Below, in pieces: positions 37,018 to 45,586 of a stretch of DNA of 64,000 nucleotides. The notes under the pieces are model-generated. The model saw only the letters and a program-made list of their open reading frames with translations, searched no databases and had not been told where the DNA came from. Source of the DNA: Sphingobacterium sp. R2 (GTDB lineage: Bacteria; Bacteroidota; Bacteroidia; Sphingobacteriales; Sphingobacteriaceae); the NCBI RefSeq assembly GCF_040760075.1, contig NZ_CP142884.1:124001-188000 (forward strand), given 5' to 3'. The first letter of the stretch is position 1, and the number at the start of each line of letters is the position of its first letter. The position numbers were made by a program, and so were the translations under genes.

Positions 37018-39570
37018 ATGAAGGCTACTGAGAAAGATTATTTTTTGATTAGTGATTTAAATAGAAGTATGACATCCATGATTTTAACTTCATTTCGTCT
37101 AATAGGCAAACTCCTCACTGAGCGGGTTATCATCGTCATTTTTCTGGGATCTTTTTCCCAGAATCTTATTGCAAAGGAATCGAACATAACCTCATCTTCA
37201 AGTATGGTCTTCACGTCAATGTACGTTCAAGATACAGCAAAAGTGAATGGTGTTTTAGTAAATCAAGCCGGAACTCCCGTAGTTTCCGCTACAGTGTTCC
37301 TTTTTTCCAACAATGGATCATTATTGTCAGTTACATCCACCGATACATCGGGAGTTTACCGATTTAACCATATCGCTGAACAGAATATGTCCGTTACCTT
37401 TAGACATATCAATTTCGAAGATCAAAAAATAATTTTCAACAGAGATATTCTGAAGAACTTACCCCTTGTTACATTTCTCAAAGACCGCAATTCGGTCTCT
37501 ATTAATGAAGTAGAAGTGATCGGACGAAGAAAATCTGGGATCGTAAAAACAACGGAAGGGTTTTCCTTTCGAATTGATGAGGCTATGTCGCATCTTACCA
37601 TTTGGGAGGTTATGAAACAAGCCCCCTTAATAGATGCCAGAGACGATGGGACTTTAAATGTCCTGGGAAAGAGCGGTGTTCAGGTCTACATCAATAGTCG
37701 GAAAACAAACTTGGGCGGTAATGACCTTTTGGAGATGCTAAAGAATATGTCTTCCGAGAATCTTAGGGATATAGAAATTATCACTAGCCCATCAAGTAAG
37801 TATGAGGCTCAGGGAAATGCTGGTATTATCAATATTATACTCAAAAAGCAACAAAATGAAGGCATTCAGGGTTCTGCGAACCTGAGCAGTGAATTCGCCC
37901 ACTATAGTACCTTTAGAGGAAATGTTAATCTTAATCATGCAAAAGGCAAAGTTGCTTCTCAGCTAAACCTCAGGGGAGCGGGTACACATAACAGGCTAAC
38001 GGAAAGCTTTGATTATATATTCCCAACCATCGACCTATGGAATAAATCTTTTTTAGACAGAAATGAAGAAAGCAATCCATTTGGGGCAACGATGTTGAAT
38101 GATATTTCCCTGACTGAAAAGAACACCTTACTGATACAGACAAATGCCAGTTATTCTTCCAATGAACTTGACTGGCTTACTACAAATAATTTTAGGTCTA
38201 TCGAGACAAATGTCGAACAATCCCATATCCGTACTCAGACACTACAGAAAACATCAAATAGTTTTTTCAATGTCGATGTTAATGACCGGTTGGAATTGGA
38301 TACAATGGGCAGCCAGCTATCCATCGGGGGCAGTTTTTTTACACAAGAGAGCCATGCAAAAGCGCCATATACTGTTTTAGATGACAATGAAGAGTATTTC
38401 TTTCAAACATCTTCAAAACAACGGGTACGAAATTTTTCCGGACAGGTTGCTTTACATAAATACCTGAACCCAAGTTTAAGCTTGGATGTCGGCATTATGT
38501 CAAATTTCAACAGAAACACAAGTAATAACCAGTTTTCAGATTTATTGGACGGTAAACTTGTGAATGATCCCAGTAAGGAGAATGATTATAGTTACAAAGA
38601 ACATATTTATGCGTTGTACTCTTCGGTAAACTGGAAAATATCCGAGAAACTAAATTCGACGATGGGTTTCCGCCTTGAAAAAACAGATATAGATGGATTT
38701 GAAAAAAAATCTTCGCAAGAACTTGACATCAATTATCTCAACTTCTTTCCAAACGTATCCTTAACCTATAGTCTAAACAATGTGGACAAATTAGGCCTTA
38801 CTGTAGGCAGCCGGATAAGTAGACCAGGTTTCTGGGAGCTGAACCCTACGCCCGTATTTTCAGCGCCAATGCTATATTACAAAGGTAATGCTTTTTTAAT
38901 TCCTGCCCGATCCGTTAATTCAGAACTAAGTTATATCCTAAAACAGAAATTAACATTCCTAGCCAACTATAGCAGGGTAAGTGACGACTGGATGCAATTT
39001 CAGGTTACAAGACCAGGCTCTGATACGGTAATGTATGACCGTTTTAACTATGGACATAATGATATAGCCGGTTTGTCCGTAAATTACTACGACAGCTATT
39101 TTGAAGGACGTCTGAAAATAAATACCAACTTGGGCCTGAACTACAATATCTTTAGAGGAAACATACCGATCAGGAATGTTAACGAGCAAACTTGGATGAA
39201 ACAGCTTAGGATTAGAACAGACTATAATATTGATAAGAAAGGTGATAAATCACTCTACCTATCTTATTTCTATTTTTCGCCTTTTGCGAGTGCCCAGGGT
39301 CTTCTTATGAGCAGGCAGGCATTTGAGATAGGGGGAATGATGAAAATAAAGAATTTCACCGTGCAAGTGAGCGGAAGGGACCTTTTCAATCAATCCATGT
39401 TCAGAACAGAAGTTGCTAACGGATCGGTATCAAGATCAAGCGGGACTATTGATGCCGCTGCTAGGCGGTTTGTGGTCACTTTGGGCTATAGTTTTGGCAA
39501 CATGAAAACGAAGAAAGCGGAAAGTGTAGGTGGAGCTGCGAGCGAACAAAAAGGGCGTGTTCCAAATTAA
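37018..39570 (+). CDS. TonB-dependent-type outer-membrane beta-barrel
   Basis: 850 residues. After an N-terminal signal/anchor region it has a CarboxypepD-reg-like domain (VNGVLVNQAGTPVVSATVFL), a plug with VLGKSGVQVYINSRKTNLGG and ITSPSSKYEAQGNAGIINI, and a long OMP_b-brl_3-type barrel (SRISRPGFWELNPTP) ending in aromatic strands. It probably forms the outer-membrane part of peptide export or of uptake/immunity. It lies inside the RiPP operon. Confidence 0.85.
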   Translation: MKATEKDYFLISDLNRSMTSMILTSFRLIGKLLTERVIIVIFLGSFSQNLIAKESNITSSSSMVFTSMYVQDTAKVNGVLVNQAGTPVVSATVFLFSNNGSLLSVTSTDTSGVYRFNHIAEQNMSVTFRHINFEDQKIIFNRDILKNLPLVTFLKDRNSVSINEVEVIGRRKSGIVKTTEGFSFRIDEAMSHLTIWEVMKQAPLIDARDDGTLNVLGKSGVQVYINSRKTNLGGNDLLEMLKNMSSENLRDIEIITSPSSKYEAQGNAGIINIILKKQQNEGIQGSANLSSEFAHYSTFRGNVNLNHAKGKVASQLNLRGAGTHNRLTESFDYIFPTIDLWNKSFLDRNEESNPFGATMLNDISLTEKNTLLIQTNASYSSNELDWLTTNNFRSIETNVEQSHIRTQTLQKTSNSFFNVDVNDRLELDTMGSQLSIGGSFFTQESHAKAPYTVLDDNEEYFFQTSSKQRVRNFSGQVALHKYLNPSLSLDVGIMSNFNRNTSNNQFSDLLDGKLVNDPSKENDYSYKEHIYALYSSVNWKISEKLNSTMGFRLEKTDIDGFEKKSSQELDINYLNFFPNVSLTYSLNNVDKLGLTVGSRISRPGFWELNPTPVFSAPMLYYKGNAFLIPARSVNSELSYILKQKLTFLANYSRVSDDWMQFQVTRPGSDTVMYDRFNYGHNDIAGLSVNYYDSYFEGRLKINTNLGLNYNIFRGNIPIRNVNEQTWMKQLRIRTDYNIDKKGDKSLYLSYFYFSPFASAQGLLMSRQAFEIGGMMKIKNFTVQVSGRDLFNQSMFRTEVANGSVSRSSGTIDAAARRFVVTLGYSFGNMKTKKAESVGGAASEQKGRVPN

Positions 39571-39606
39571 ATTATTATTTTCTTTGTCGACTTGATTTGA
39601 AATAGG

Positions 39607-40581
39607 ATGAATTGTTGCAATAAGATAGCTTTACTGATTCCATATTATGGAGAATTTCCATGGTATTTCCATCTATTTTTAGGAACTTGTTCATACAATA
39701 AGGATGTAGATTTTAAGATCTTTACCGACACCATTATAAATTTTGATATTCCTAAAAATGTAAGCGTCATCAGAATTTCCTTTAAGGAACTCAAGGTGTT
39801 GATTCAAGACAAGCTTGATATGACGATCAGCATGGAACGCCCGTACAAGTTATGTGATTTCAGACCAGCTTTTGGAAAAATTTTCGAAGACTATCTGTTA
39901 AAATATGATTTTTGGGGGCATTGCGATATCGATGTTCTCTTTGGAAGGATCAGGGTTTTCCTTACAGATGAGCTACTAAATAAATACGATACCATTTCGG
40001 TTCGAAAAGAATTTACAACAGGCTTCTTTTCGCTATATCGAAATACTAAGCGAATTAATATGCTTTTTAAAGAGAGTACCGATTATCAGTATGTTTTTTC
40101 CTCTGAAAAAAACTTTTGTTTTGACGAATGTTCTACACACCATAAATCGTTAATTTCTGGAAAGCAGATTGAGCAAATTACATTTAACCTTGATGCAATA
40201 ACATTTGTAATAGCCAGAAATCATAAGAAAGGAAATATAAATGCATATTATAATATGAATGCTATAGAATACAATTTTGAAAACCTAATCTGGTATGATG
40301 GTAAAATAATAGTAAATGGACGATTTGAAGCAATTTTATTCCATTTTATGTCGATTAAGGCTAATGAAAAAAATATTAGAAAATCTTTTACAATCGCTAA
40401 TATTGAATCTATTGAAGTCGTAAATTCTGAGATTAAAGTCCAGAGCTGCCTAAGCAATGCTTCTTTGCTAAATACAAGTACCTTGATGTTAAACAATGAT
40501 ATTTTCTACAGACATTTCACTGCTTTAAACAATTTTGAGAAATATTCAAGTTTCAGGGTCGCGAAATTTTCAGCTTGCTAA
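39607..40581 (+). CDS. DUF6625-like, glycosyltransferase-type protein 2
   Basis: 324 residues, a clear paralogue of the protein at 33315: YYGEFPWYFHLF, ISMERPYKLCDFRPAFGKIF, DFWGHCDIDVLFGRIRVF and CFDECSTHH are shared. The DxD-like HCDID is kept. The C-terminal third diverges, so the two may transfer different sugars or act on different sites. Last intact gene of RiPP locus 1. Confidence 0.75.
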   Translation: MNCCNKIALLIPYYGEFPWYFHLFLGTCSYNKDVDFKIFTDTIINFDIPKNVSVIRISFKELKVLIQDKLDMTISMERPYKLCDFRPAFGKIFEDYLLKYDFWGHCDIDVLFGRIRVFLTDELLNKYDTISVRKEFTTGFFSLYRNTKRINMLFKESTDYQYVFSSEKNFCFDECSTHHKSLISGKQIEQITFNLDAITFVIARNHKKGNINAYYNMNAIEYNFENLIWYDGKIIVNGRFEAILFHFMSIKANEKNIRKSFTIANIESIEVVNSEIKVQSCLSNASLLNTSTLMLNNDIFYRHFTALNNFEKYSSFRVAKFSAC

Positions 40582-40733
40582 TTACTTTTAATGATAGTCT
40601 AGCTTTAGAGTCATATCCCGTTTATATCCTAAGAGTATTTCCAATATTTAAAGAGAGATAAAAGTCAGGGAAAACTTCAAGATACTTAGAACCCTATTTT
40701 GAAAAATAATCGGAATATTTTTTTAATTAAACC

Positions 40734-41003
40734 ATGTCGCTAGAAACATTTACCATTCCGGTATATAAGGATATTTTTAAAGGTAGCAACGAAAGTTATG
40801 AAGAACTTGTTAAAGACCTCAATTCTGAAACGATAATAACTTTATGTTCAATGTTAAACGGAGAATTAACTTGTCCTGAACCAATAGCGGATATCCAAAA
40901 ACGCTTAATATCCTTAATTTCTAAAAACTATACATTTGATCAAAAACAGCAATTAAATGATTCTTTCCATTATTTCAATAAAACAACTTCTGGAATATTT
41001 TGA
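40734..41003 (+). CDS. Unknown small protein, frame-shifted against its neighbour
   Basis: 89 residues, mostly helical (YEELVKDLNSETIITLCSML, ADIQKRLISLISKNYTFDQKQ). No signal peptide or known motif. It overlaps the next frame by 46 bp. The composition of the two pieces is alike, so they may be halves of one protein of about 150 residues broken by a +1 shift. Its place behind the RiPP operon suggests immunity or accessory function; that is speculation. Confidence 0.4.
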   Translation: MSLETFTIPVYKDIFKGSNESYEELVKDLNSETIITLCSMLNGELTCPEPIADIQKRLISLISKNYTFDQKQQLNDSFHYFNKTTSGIF

Positions 41004-41190
41004 CCAATATATCTTAAAGCACTCATCAATTATAAAAGAAATAAAACCTTCATTTTTGGCATCTCAAGCTTTAAAAAGTATGACACAACCCGGAAACCAA
41101 TCAGTTATCGATCCAATATTTATTGACCAAATAAACCAATTATATCAAACTTGGATAAAAAATACAGAATACGTATTTAATTATAAATAA
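40957..41190 (+). CDS. Continuation frame of the preceding small protein
   Basis: 77 residues beginning at a TAAATG junction. QLLEYFDQYILKHSSIIKEI and then FLASQALKSMTQPGNQS are helical and charged like the preceding gene. Either it is a coupled overlapping gene or the second half of a frameshifted one. Family not recognised. Confidence 0.35.
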   Translation: MILSIISIKQLLEYFDQYILKHSSIIKEIKPSFLASQALKSMTQPGNQSVIDPIFIDQINQLYQTWIKNTEYVFNYK

Positions 41191-41231
41191 CATTGAACGG
41201 TGAAGCCATTGGTGTAAACGAAACTTCTCCT

Positions 41232-41519
41232 TTATTTATTTTTCAACAGGTTCAATGTCCCTGTAATATTAGTATCGACGAAACTTTGACGTGGATAATT
41301 TAGATCCATATGTCTACCGTGCAGAGCCGCGGTGTGGATAATTGCATCAAAACCACATGTAAATTCAATTGCTTCCTCAAGCTTTCGAACATCTAGCAAA
41401 TGATCGGTCGTATCACTTTCCACGAGATCAATTCCCGTAACATCATGTCCTGACTGGCGTAGATTCTCTACAGTTGCACTTCCTAATTTTCCGGCAGATC
41501 CTGGTACTAATATGCGCAT
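41232..41519 (-). pseudogene. Truncated NAD-dependent epimerase/SDR
   Basis: 95 residues from MRILVPGSAGKLGSATVENL, an extended short-chain dehydrogenase Rossmann start, through DVTGIDLVES and FDAIIHTAALHGR to TNITGTLNLLKNK, where it stops. The catalytic YxxxK region and the substrate domain are missing. Intact relatives have about 300 residues. The rest has been lost, probably by deletion before 41232. Confidence 0.7.
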
Positions 41520-41609
41520 GTATCTATTTTTTTTTATACAAATAAACATAAAATTAGCCTACGTTGCTGCAACTACTTGATCTTCCGTCCGTATTATCCT
41601 TGGGATTTA

Positions 41610-41656
41610 TACAAATTGTATTGATACAAATTGTGGATCTATTGAGACAATTTTGT
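41610..41656. promoter_or_regulatory. Cluster of TACAA-n-TTGTA-type operators
   Basis: TACAAATTGTA (41610-41620, palindromic), TACAAATTGT (41625-41634) and ACAATTTTGT (41647-41656) lie upstream of the truncated SDR. They look like repeated sites of one dimeric repressor, for example of the HxlR or TetR type. Confidence 0.4.
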
Positions 41657-41820
41657 AGTAAACTATCATCGGATATGACGTATTTTTCTCTTCGATTTTT
41701 ATTAATAATAATAATATTATTCTTATCGACTAATGATCGTTAGAAACGCTGATGGACCATCAATAAAAAAAACATTTTACTGCCCTTGACGGCCTACGCG
41801 GAATAGCGGCAGTAGGTGTT

Positions 41821-42855
41821 GTGCTGTTTCACTTTATGGAGATCGCAGCTCCAGACTATCGGGATAGTTTCATTCCGCATAGTTATCTCGCGGTTGATTT
41901 CTTTTTCTGCCTATCGGGGTTCGTCATAGCTTATGCTTATGACAGCCGGATAGAGAATATGACGAGGATGGAGTTTTTTAAAAGAAGGTTGATACGTCTT
42001 CACCCTCTTGTTGTTATCGGTGCCGTCATCGGGCTGCTTGCTTTTTTGTTTGATCCCTTTAGTAATCTGGCTTATTCCTTTGGCGTGACACAGATCCTGT
42101 TAATGTTTTTAAGTGCCGTGTTTTTGATTCCTTATCCAGCCGTACCCCAGCGTTACTTTAACCTGTTCCATCTCAATCCACCGACGTGGTCGCTATTCTG
42201 GGAGTATATCGCAAATCTCATTTACGCTCTTTTTTTGACCCGGGCTTCCAAACGTGTACTTTGGGGCATCGTCATTATCTCTGGGGCGCTTCTTTGCCTG
42301 GAATCGCATAGAGCAGGCTATCTTGCCGTAGGGTTTGGCGGCGATAATTTCTGGGCTGGTGGGATCCGTCTTTCTTTTTCGTTTACAGCAGGAATTCTTT
42401 TATTTCGGACCGGTTGGAAATTGCGCCAGACTATACCTTTTTGGCTGCTGGCGATTGCCCTCTCTATCGTCTTCTTTATACCATATTCCAAAACGATGAG
42501 CCCAGTCATAGATCCATTGTTGGTCATCTTCTATTTTCCCCTTTTAATCGCGATTGGTTCCAGCAAAGAGCATACTGATAAGACAACGAATGACCTTTGC
42601 AAGTGGCTCGGAGATATTTCATACCCCCTTTATGTCTTACACTATCCATTCATATGGTTATTTATGAGTTTTGTTGAGAAAGAAAAGCCGTCGACTTCAT
42701 TGATGGCGACTGTTATAATTGCTGGGATGATGTTTCTTATCGTATTTGCATACATTGCCCTGCGTTGGGTCGATGAACCTTTAAGAGCGTATTTAAATAT
42801 CAAAAAAAGGAAAGAAATAAAGCAGATTGAAGAATATCCGCATAAGTCAAATTAA
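41821..42855 (+). CDS. Acyltransferase-3 family membrane protein, 5' end broken
   Basis: 344 residues from the first in-frame ATG, with about ten transmembrane helices and YLAVDFFFCLSGFVIAYAYD and LGDISYPLYVLHYPF motifs. The conserved start of the family, KKHFTALDGLRGIAAVGVV, is encoded in frame just upstream (from 41767). It is cut from the plausible start ATG 41752 (MDHQ) by TAA at 41764-41766. The gene is therefore probably disabled or needs an unusual start. The enzyme would O-acylate a surface glycan. Confidence 0.75.
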   Translation: MLFHFMEIAAPDYRDSFIPHSYLAVDFFFCLSGFVIAYAYDSRIENMTRMEFFKRRLIRLHPLVVIGAVIGLLAFLFDPFSNLAYSFGVTQILLMFLSAVFLIPYPAVPQRYFNLFHLNPPTWSLFWEYIANLIYALFLTRASKRVLWGIVIISGALLCLESHRAGYLAVGFGGDNFWAGGIRLSFSFTAGILLFRTGWKLRQTIPFWLLAIALSIVFFIPYSKTMSPVIDPLLVIFYFPLLIAIGSSKEHTDKTTNDLCKWLGDISYPLYVLHYPFIWLFMSFVEKEKPSTSLMATVIIAGMMFLIVFAYIALRWVDEPLRAYLNIKKRKEIKQIEEYPHKSN

Positions 42856-42861
42856 ATAAAT

Positions 42862-43977
42862 ATGATAGAATCTCCTAAACCGTACTATCCGGTATTGGAC
42901 GGCCTTCGAGGAATTGCAGCAATTGTAGTCGTTACCTTTCATCTTGCAGAACCGCTGGCGACAGGGCATCTGGACATATTGGTCAACCACGGTTATTTGG
43001 CGGTGGATTTTTTCTTCCTGCTATCCGGCTTCGTGATCAGTCACGCCTACGATAACAGATGGCAGGAGATGAGCATGGCGAATTTCTTTAAGCGTAGGAT
43101 TGCCAGACTGCAACCCATGGTTGTGCTGGGCATGACCTTGGGGGCAATCGGTTTCTATTTCACAGATTCAGCGATATGGCCACTGATAGATACTGTCCCT
43201 TTATGGAAACTATTGTTGGTGATGTTTATTGGATACACCCTATTCCCTGTTCCCCTAACTCTTGATATACGGGGTTGGCAGGAAATGCATCCACTAAATA
43301 GTGTCGGATGGTCACTTTTCTTCGAATATATTGCCAATTTCCTATACGCTATTTGGGTCCGAAAATTCTCAGAGAGATCCTTGTCGATTTTGGTAGCGAT
43401 ATCGGGCGTAGCACTTGTCCACATGGCGATAACCAGTCCCAATGGAGATGTCAGCGGAGGGTGGACCCTAAATGTCGAACACGTAAGAATTGGTTTTATC
43501 CGTACTATGTATCCTTTCTTTGCGGGACTTCTGATGGCTAGGGTAGCTCAACCCGTAAAAATTAAGAATGCATTATTATGGTGTGCACTCCTGCTTACAA
43601 TCATTTTGTATATGCCACGCATTGGTGGCGACGAAAAACTGTGGATGAATGCATTGTATGAATCGGTTTGCATTATATTGCTGTTTCCACTTATTGTTTA
43701 TCTTGGTGCAGGAGCTGGTAAACTCAACAAAACTGAAAATAAACTAAGTAGGTTTTTGGGAGACATTTCTTATTCGCTTTATATGGTACATTACCCTCTG
43801 GTATATTTTTATGTTGCATGGATCAGTAATAACAACGGTGTCACTATTAATAAAGCCTGGCCATATGCAATTGTCATTCTATTTGGTAGTCTCATTTTGG
43901 CATATGCGAGCTTAAAATGGTATGATGAACCCTTGCGGAAGTGGTTAAGAAAGAAAATGGCACACAAAAACCAATGA
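42862..43977 (+). CDS. Acyltransferase-3 family membrane protein
   Basis: 371 residues, intact, a tandem paralogue of the preceding gene 7 bp away. The start YPVLDGLRGIAAIVVVTFHL includes the catalytic-type His, then GYLAVDFFFLLSGFVISHAYD, FFKRRIARLQP and FLGDISYSLYMVHYPL. Ten or so transmembrane helices. It is an inner-membrane acyl carrier that modifies carbohydrates or lipids. Substrate unknown. Confidence 0.9.
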   Translation: MIESPKPYYPVLDGLRGIAAIVVVTFHLAEPLATGHLDILVNHGYLAVDFFFLLSGFVISHAYDNRWQEMSMANFFKRRIARLQPMVVLGMTLGAIGFYFTDSAIWPLIDTVPLWKLLLVMFIGYTLFPVPLTLDIRGWQEMHPLNSVGWSLFFEYIANFLYAIWVRKFSERSLSILVAISGVALVHMAITSPNGDVSGGWTLNVEHVRIGFIRTMYPFFAGLLMARVAQPVKIKNALLWCALLLTIILYMPRIGGDEKLWMNALYESVCIILLFPLIVYLGAGAGKLNKTENKLSRFLGDISYSLYMVHYPLVYFYVAWISNNNGVTINKAWPYAIVILFGSLILAYASLKWYDEPLRKWLRKKMAHKNQ

Positions 43978-44042
43978 CGATCACTATATTGATAATAGAA
44001 AACAAAATTACATTTCTTATTATATCAAAATTTAGTTAAACA

Positions 44043-44100
44043 AAAAACAGGTAAATAGAACTAGATAGGATAACCCATATAATTCTATTTGCCTGTTTTT
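44043..44100 (+). terminator. Long hairpin after the acyltransferases
   Basis: AAAAACAGGTAAATAGAA pairs with TTCTATTTGCCTGTTTTT, with one mismatch, and ends in a T-run. Confidence 0.65.
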
Positions 44101-44162
44101 ATCCTTTTTATAAACTTTAATAAAGGTACTAAAGGTTCTATTGAGCTCTCGTGACCCCACTT

Positions 44163-44199
44163 AAGGAGACACTTCATAGAAAGTATCTCCTTTTTTTAT
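44163..44199 (+). terminator. Second hairpin with T-run
   Basis: AAGGAGAcACTT pairs with AAGTaTCTCCTT followed by seven T. No intact gene precedes it directly. Confidence 0.55.
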
Positions 44200-44306
44200 G
44201 CCCATAAAAAACTATGAGCCAAGCTATTGAAGCATATTCAATTAGAGTTCGAAAATTTTAACAAAAATATTTAGTTTTAGGTCACGAATTATGCAAAAAA
44301 TAAGGT

Positions 44307-44720
44307 TTACAGCACCTCTCTCCCCTTTTTCCCTTTTTTGAGCCTATCCCCAATTTTAATGTAAAGTTGGGATATGTTCAAGCCCCAGTTATACACTGAC
44401 TTTCTCCACTTCTTAGAGATGTGTTTTATTATCAGAAAAATCAGCTTCATAAAAGCATTCTCAGCATTGAATGCACATTTAGAACTCGTTATTTTTCGGA
44501 TCTGACGGTCCATTCCTTCAATAGGATTAGTGGTATAGATTGTCTTACGCACCTGCTCATCATACTAAAATCGTATAGAGGTTGGATTGTCCAGACGCTT
44601 TATCTTCCTGAAGGTGACTTCCCAGCTCGCTATCCATCTTCGACTCCAGTAAATGCTTAATTAAGGGCGCTAGAACACCTTCATTGGGGATTAACTCTTT
44701 CCGATCACTATGATCTTTAT
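44307..44720 (-). mobile_element. IS256-family transposase remnant
   Basis: The 81-residue frame 44552-44307 is the C-terminus of a mutator-type transposase: IYTTNPIEGMDRQIRKITSS, then KKWRKSVYNWGL. Just upstream in another frame, ELIPNEGVLAPLIKHLLESK and MDSELGSHL match the N-terminus. The DDE core between them is deleted. Non-functional. Confidence 0.7.
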
Positions 44721-44776
44721 GGACATGGGTATTAAATTCTATATGATGAAGTAATCCGCTTCCATTTCATTGTCAA

Positions 44777-44860
44777 TTATTATAACACATAAAGAGTCAC
44801 AAACCAACTTTTCTCGTCAAACTCAATTTTCACCTATCCAAAACAATGGAATTACTCGAT
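44777..44860 (-). promoter_or_regulatory. GTCGAG-box promoter without intact gene, copy c
   Basis: Toward the - strand: ATCGAG (44860-44855), GGATAGG, GACGAGA (44818-44812), with TATAATAA at the -7 position. The 42-bp spacing is kept. The gene it served seems to have been destroyed by the IS256 remnant; only a 12-codon frame from ATG 44770 remains. Confidence 0.5.
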
Positions 44861-44931
44861 AAACTGGAAAAACATAGAAAAAATGCCCTTAAAGCCTATA
44901 AAACAAAGAAATAGGGTAAAATAGGTAGTTT

Positions 44932-44994
44932 ATAATGGTCAAACACGAGTTTGACGAGAATATTTTTTTCGAGTGGATAGAAGGCAGATTTTAG
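44932..44994 (+). promoter_or_regulatory. GTCGAG-box promoter of RiPP precursor 2, copy d
   Basis: ATAATGGTC at 44932, GACGAGA at 44953-44959 and GATTTTAG at the -7 position (44987-44994). The ATG of the precursor follows 68 bp after the proximal box. The distal box is poorly conserved. Confidence 0.55.
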
Positions 44995-45026
44995 TGAAAA
45001 ATATTAGTCACTAAACAATAAAAATT

Positions 45027-45176
45027 ATGGAACTATCAAATTCAGAAATTGAACAATTTTTAAAAATCGAAAAGGAAATTATCGGAAGTGCGGATTATTC
45101 AAATAGTACAGGTAAAGGAATCTTTGACGAGACTGAACAAACTGGTACAGTCACAATGACAACTTCCTATTCATAA
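45027..45176 (+). CDS. RiPP precursor peptide 2, Ser/Thr-rich, no cysteine
   Basis: 49 residues: a leader-like MELSNSEIEQFLKIEKEIIG, then SADYSNSTGKGIFDE and a tail TEQTGTVTMTTSYS. The C-terminal half holds many Ser/Thr, the substrates of LanB dehydration, but no Cys for lanthionine rings. It lies just before a receiver gene and a LanB gene and shares its promoter element with precursor 1. The expected product is a linear peptide with dehydroalanine/dehydrobutyrine residues. It is too short for most gene finders. Confidence 0.65.
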   Translation: MELSNSEIEQFLKIEKEIIGSADYSNSTGKGIFDETEQTGTVTMTTSYS

Positions 45177-45199
45177 ATGATTATTTATTAAAATTTAAC

Positions 45200-45586
45200 A
45201 TGATGGAGAATGGTTTTTCATGTATACTTATTGAAGATGAAGCGTTAGCGATTGAGATGCTACAAGACTATATTAGTCGTAGGAATGATCTAATCCTTAT
45301 GGGAACTGCTATCGAGCGATCAGAAATCCAAAGTCTACTGAGAATTTGTTCTCCTACAATAATTTTCCTTGATTTAGTTATACCTTATGGAGATAAAAAT
45401 GATTTCAATTATTCAAAATTTCCAGAGTCCTCAATTTTTGTTATAATTTCTGCTACACCAATAAGCCACTATAATGGAGAAATTCCCAATGGGGAAATAT
45501 ATGAACTATTGAAGCCGATTTCTTTCGAAGATTTCAATAAATGTATAGACAAAATTTTAAGAAATATTAAGGTAACTAATGTATAG
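45200..45586 (+). CDS. Receiver-only response regulator
   Basis: 128 residues forming a REC domain: acidic pair in LIEDE, phospho-acceptor Asp58 in IIFLDLV, and Lys in LLKPIS. There is no DNA-binding output. It overlaps the LanB gene by 8 bp, so the two are co-translated. It may be a phosphate sink for, or bind, the LytS-type kinase at 49384, or regulate LanB directly. Unusual inside a lanthipeptide-type operon. Confidence 0.75.
   Translation: MMENGFSCILIEDEALAIEMLQDYISRRNDLILMGTAIERSEIQSLLRICSPTIIFLDLVIPYGDKNDFNYSKFPESSIFVIISATPISHYNGEIPNGEIYELLKPISFEDFNKCIDKILRNIKVTNV

Noticed and set aside
44307..44720. Complete IS256-type transposon
   Set aside because: The catalytic core is deleted and no inverted repeats were found.
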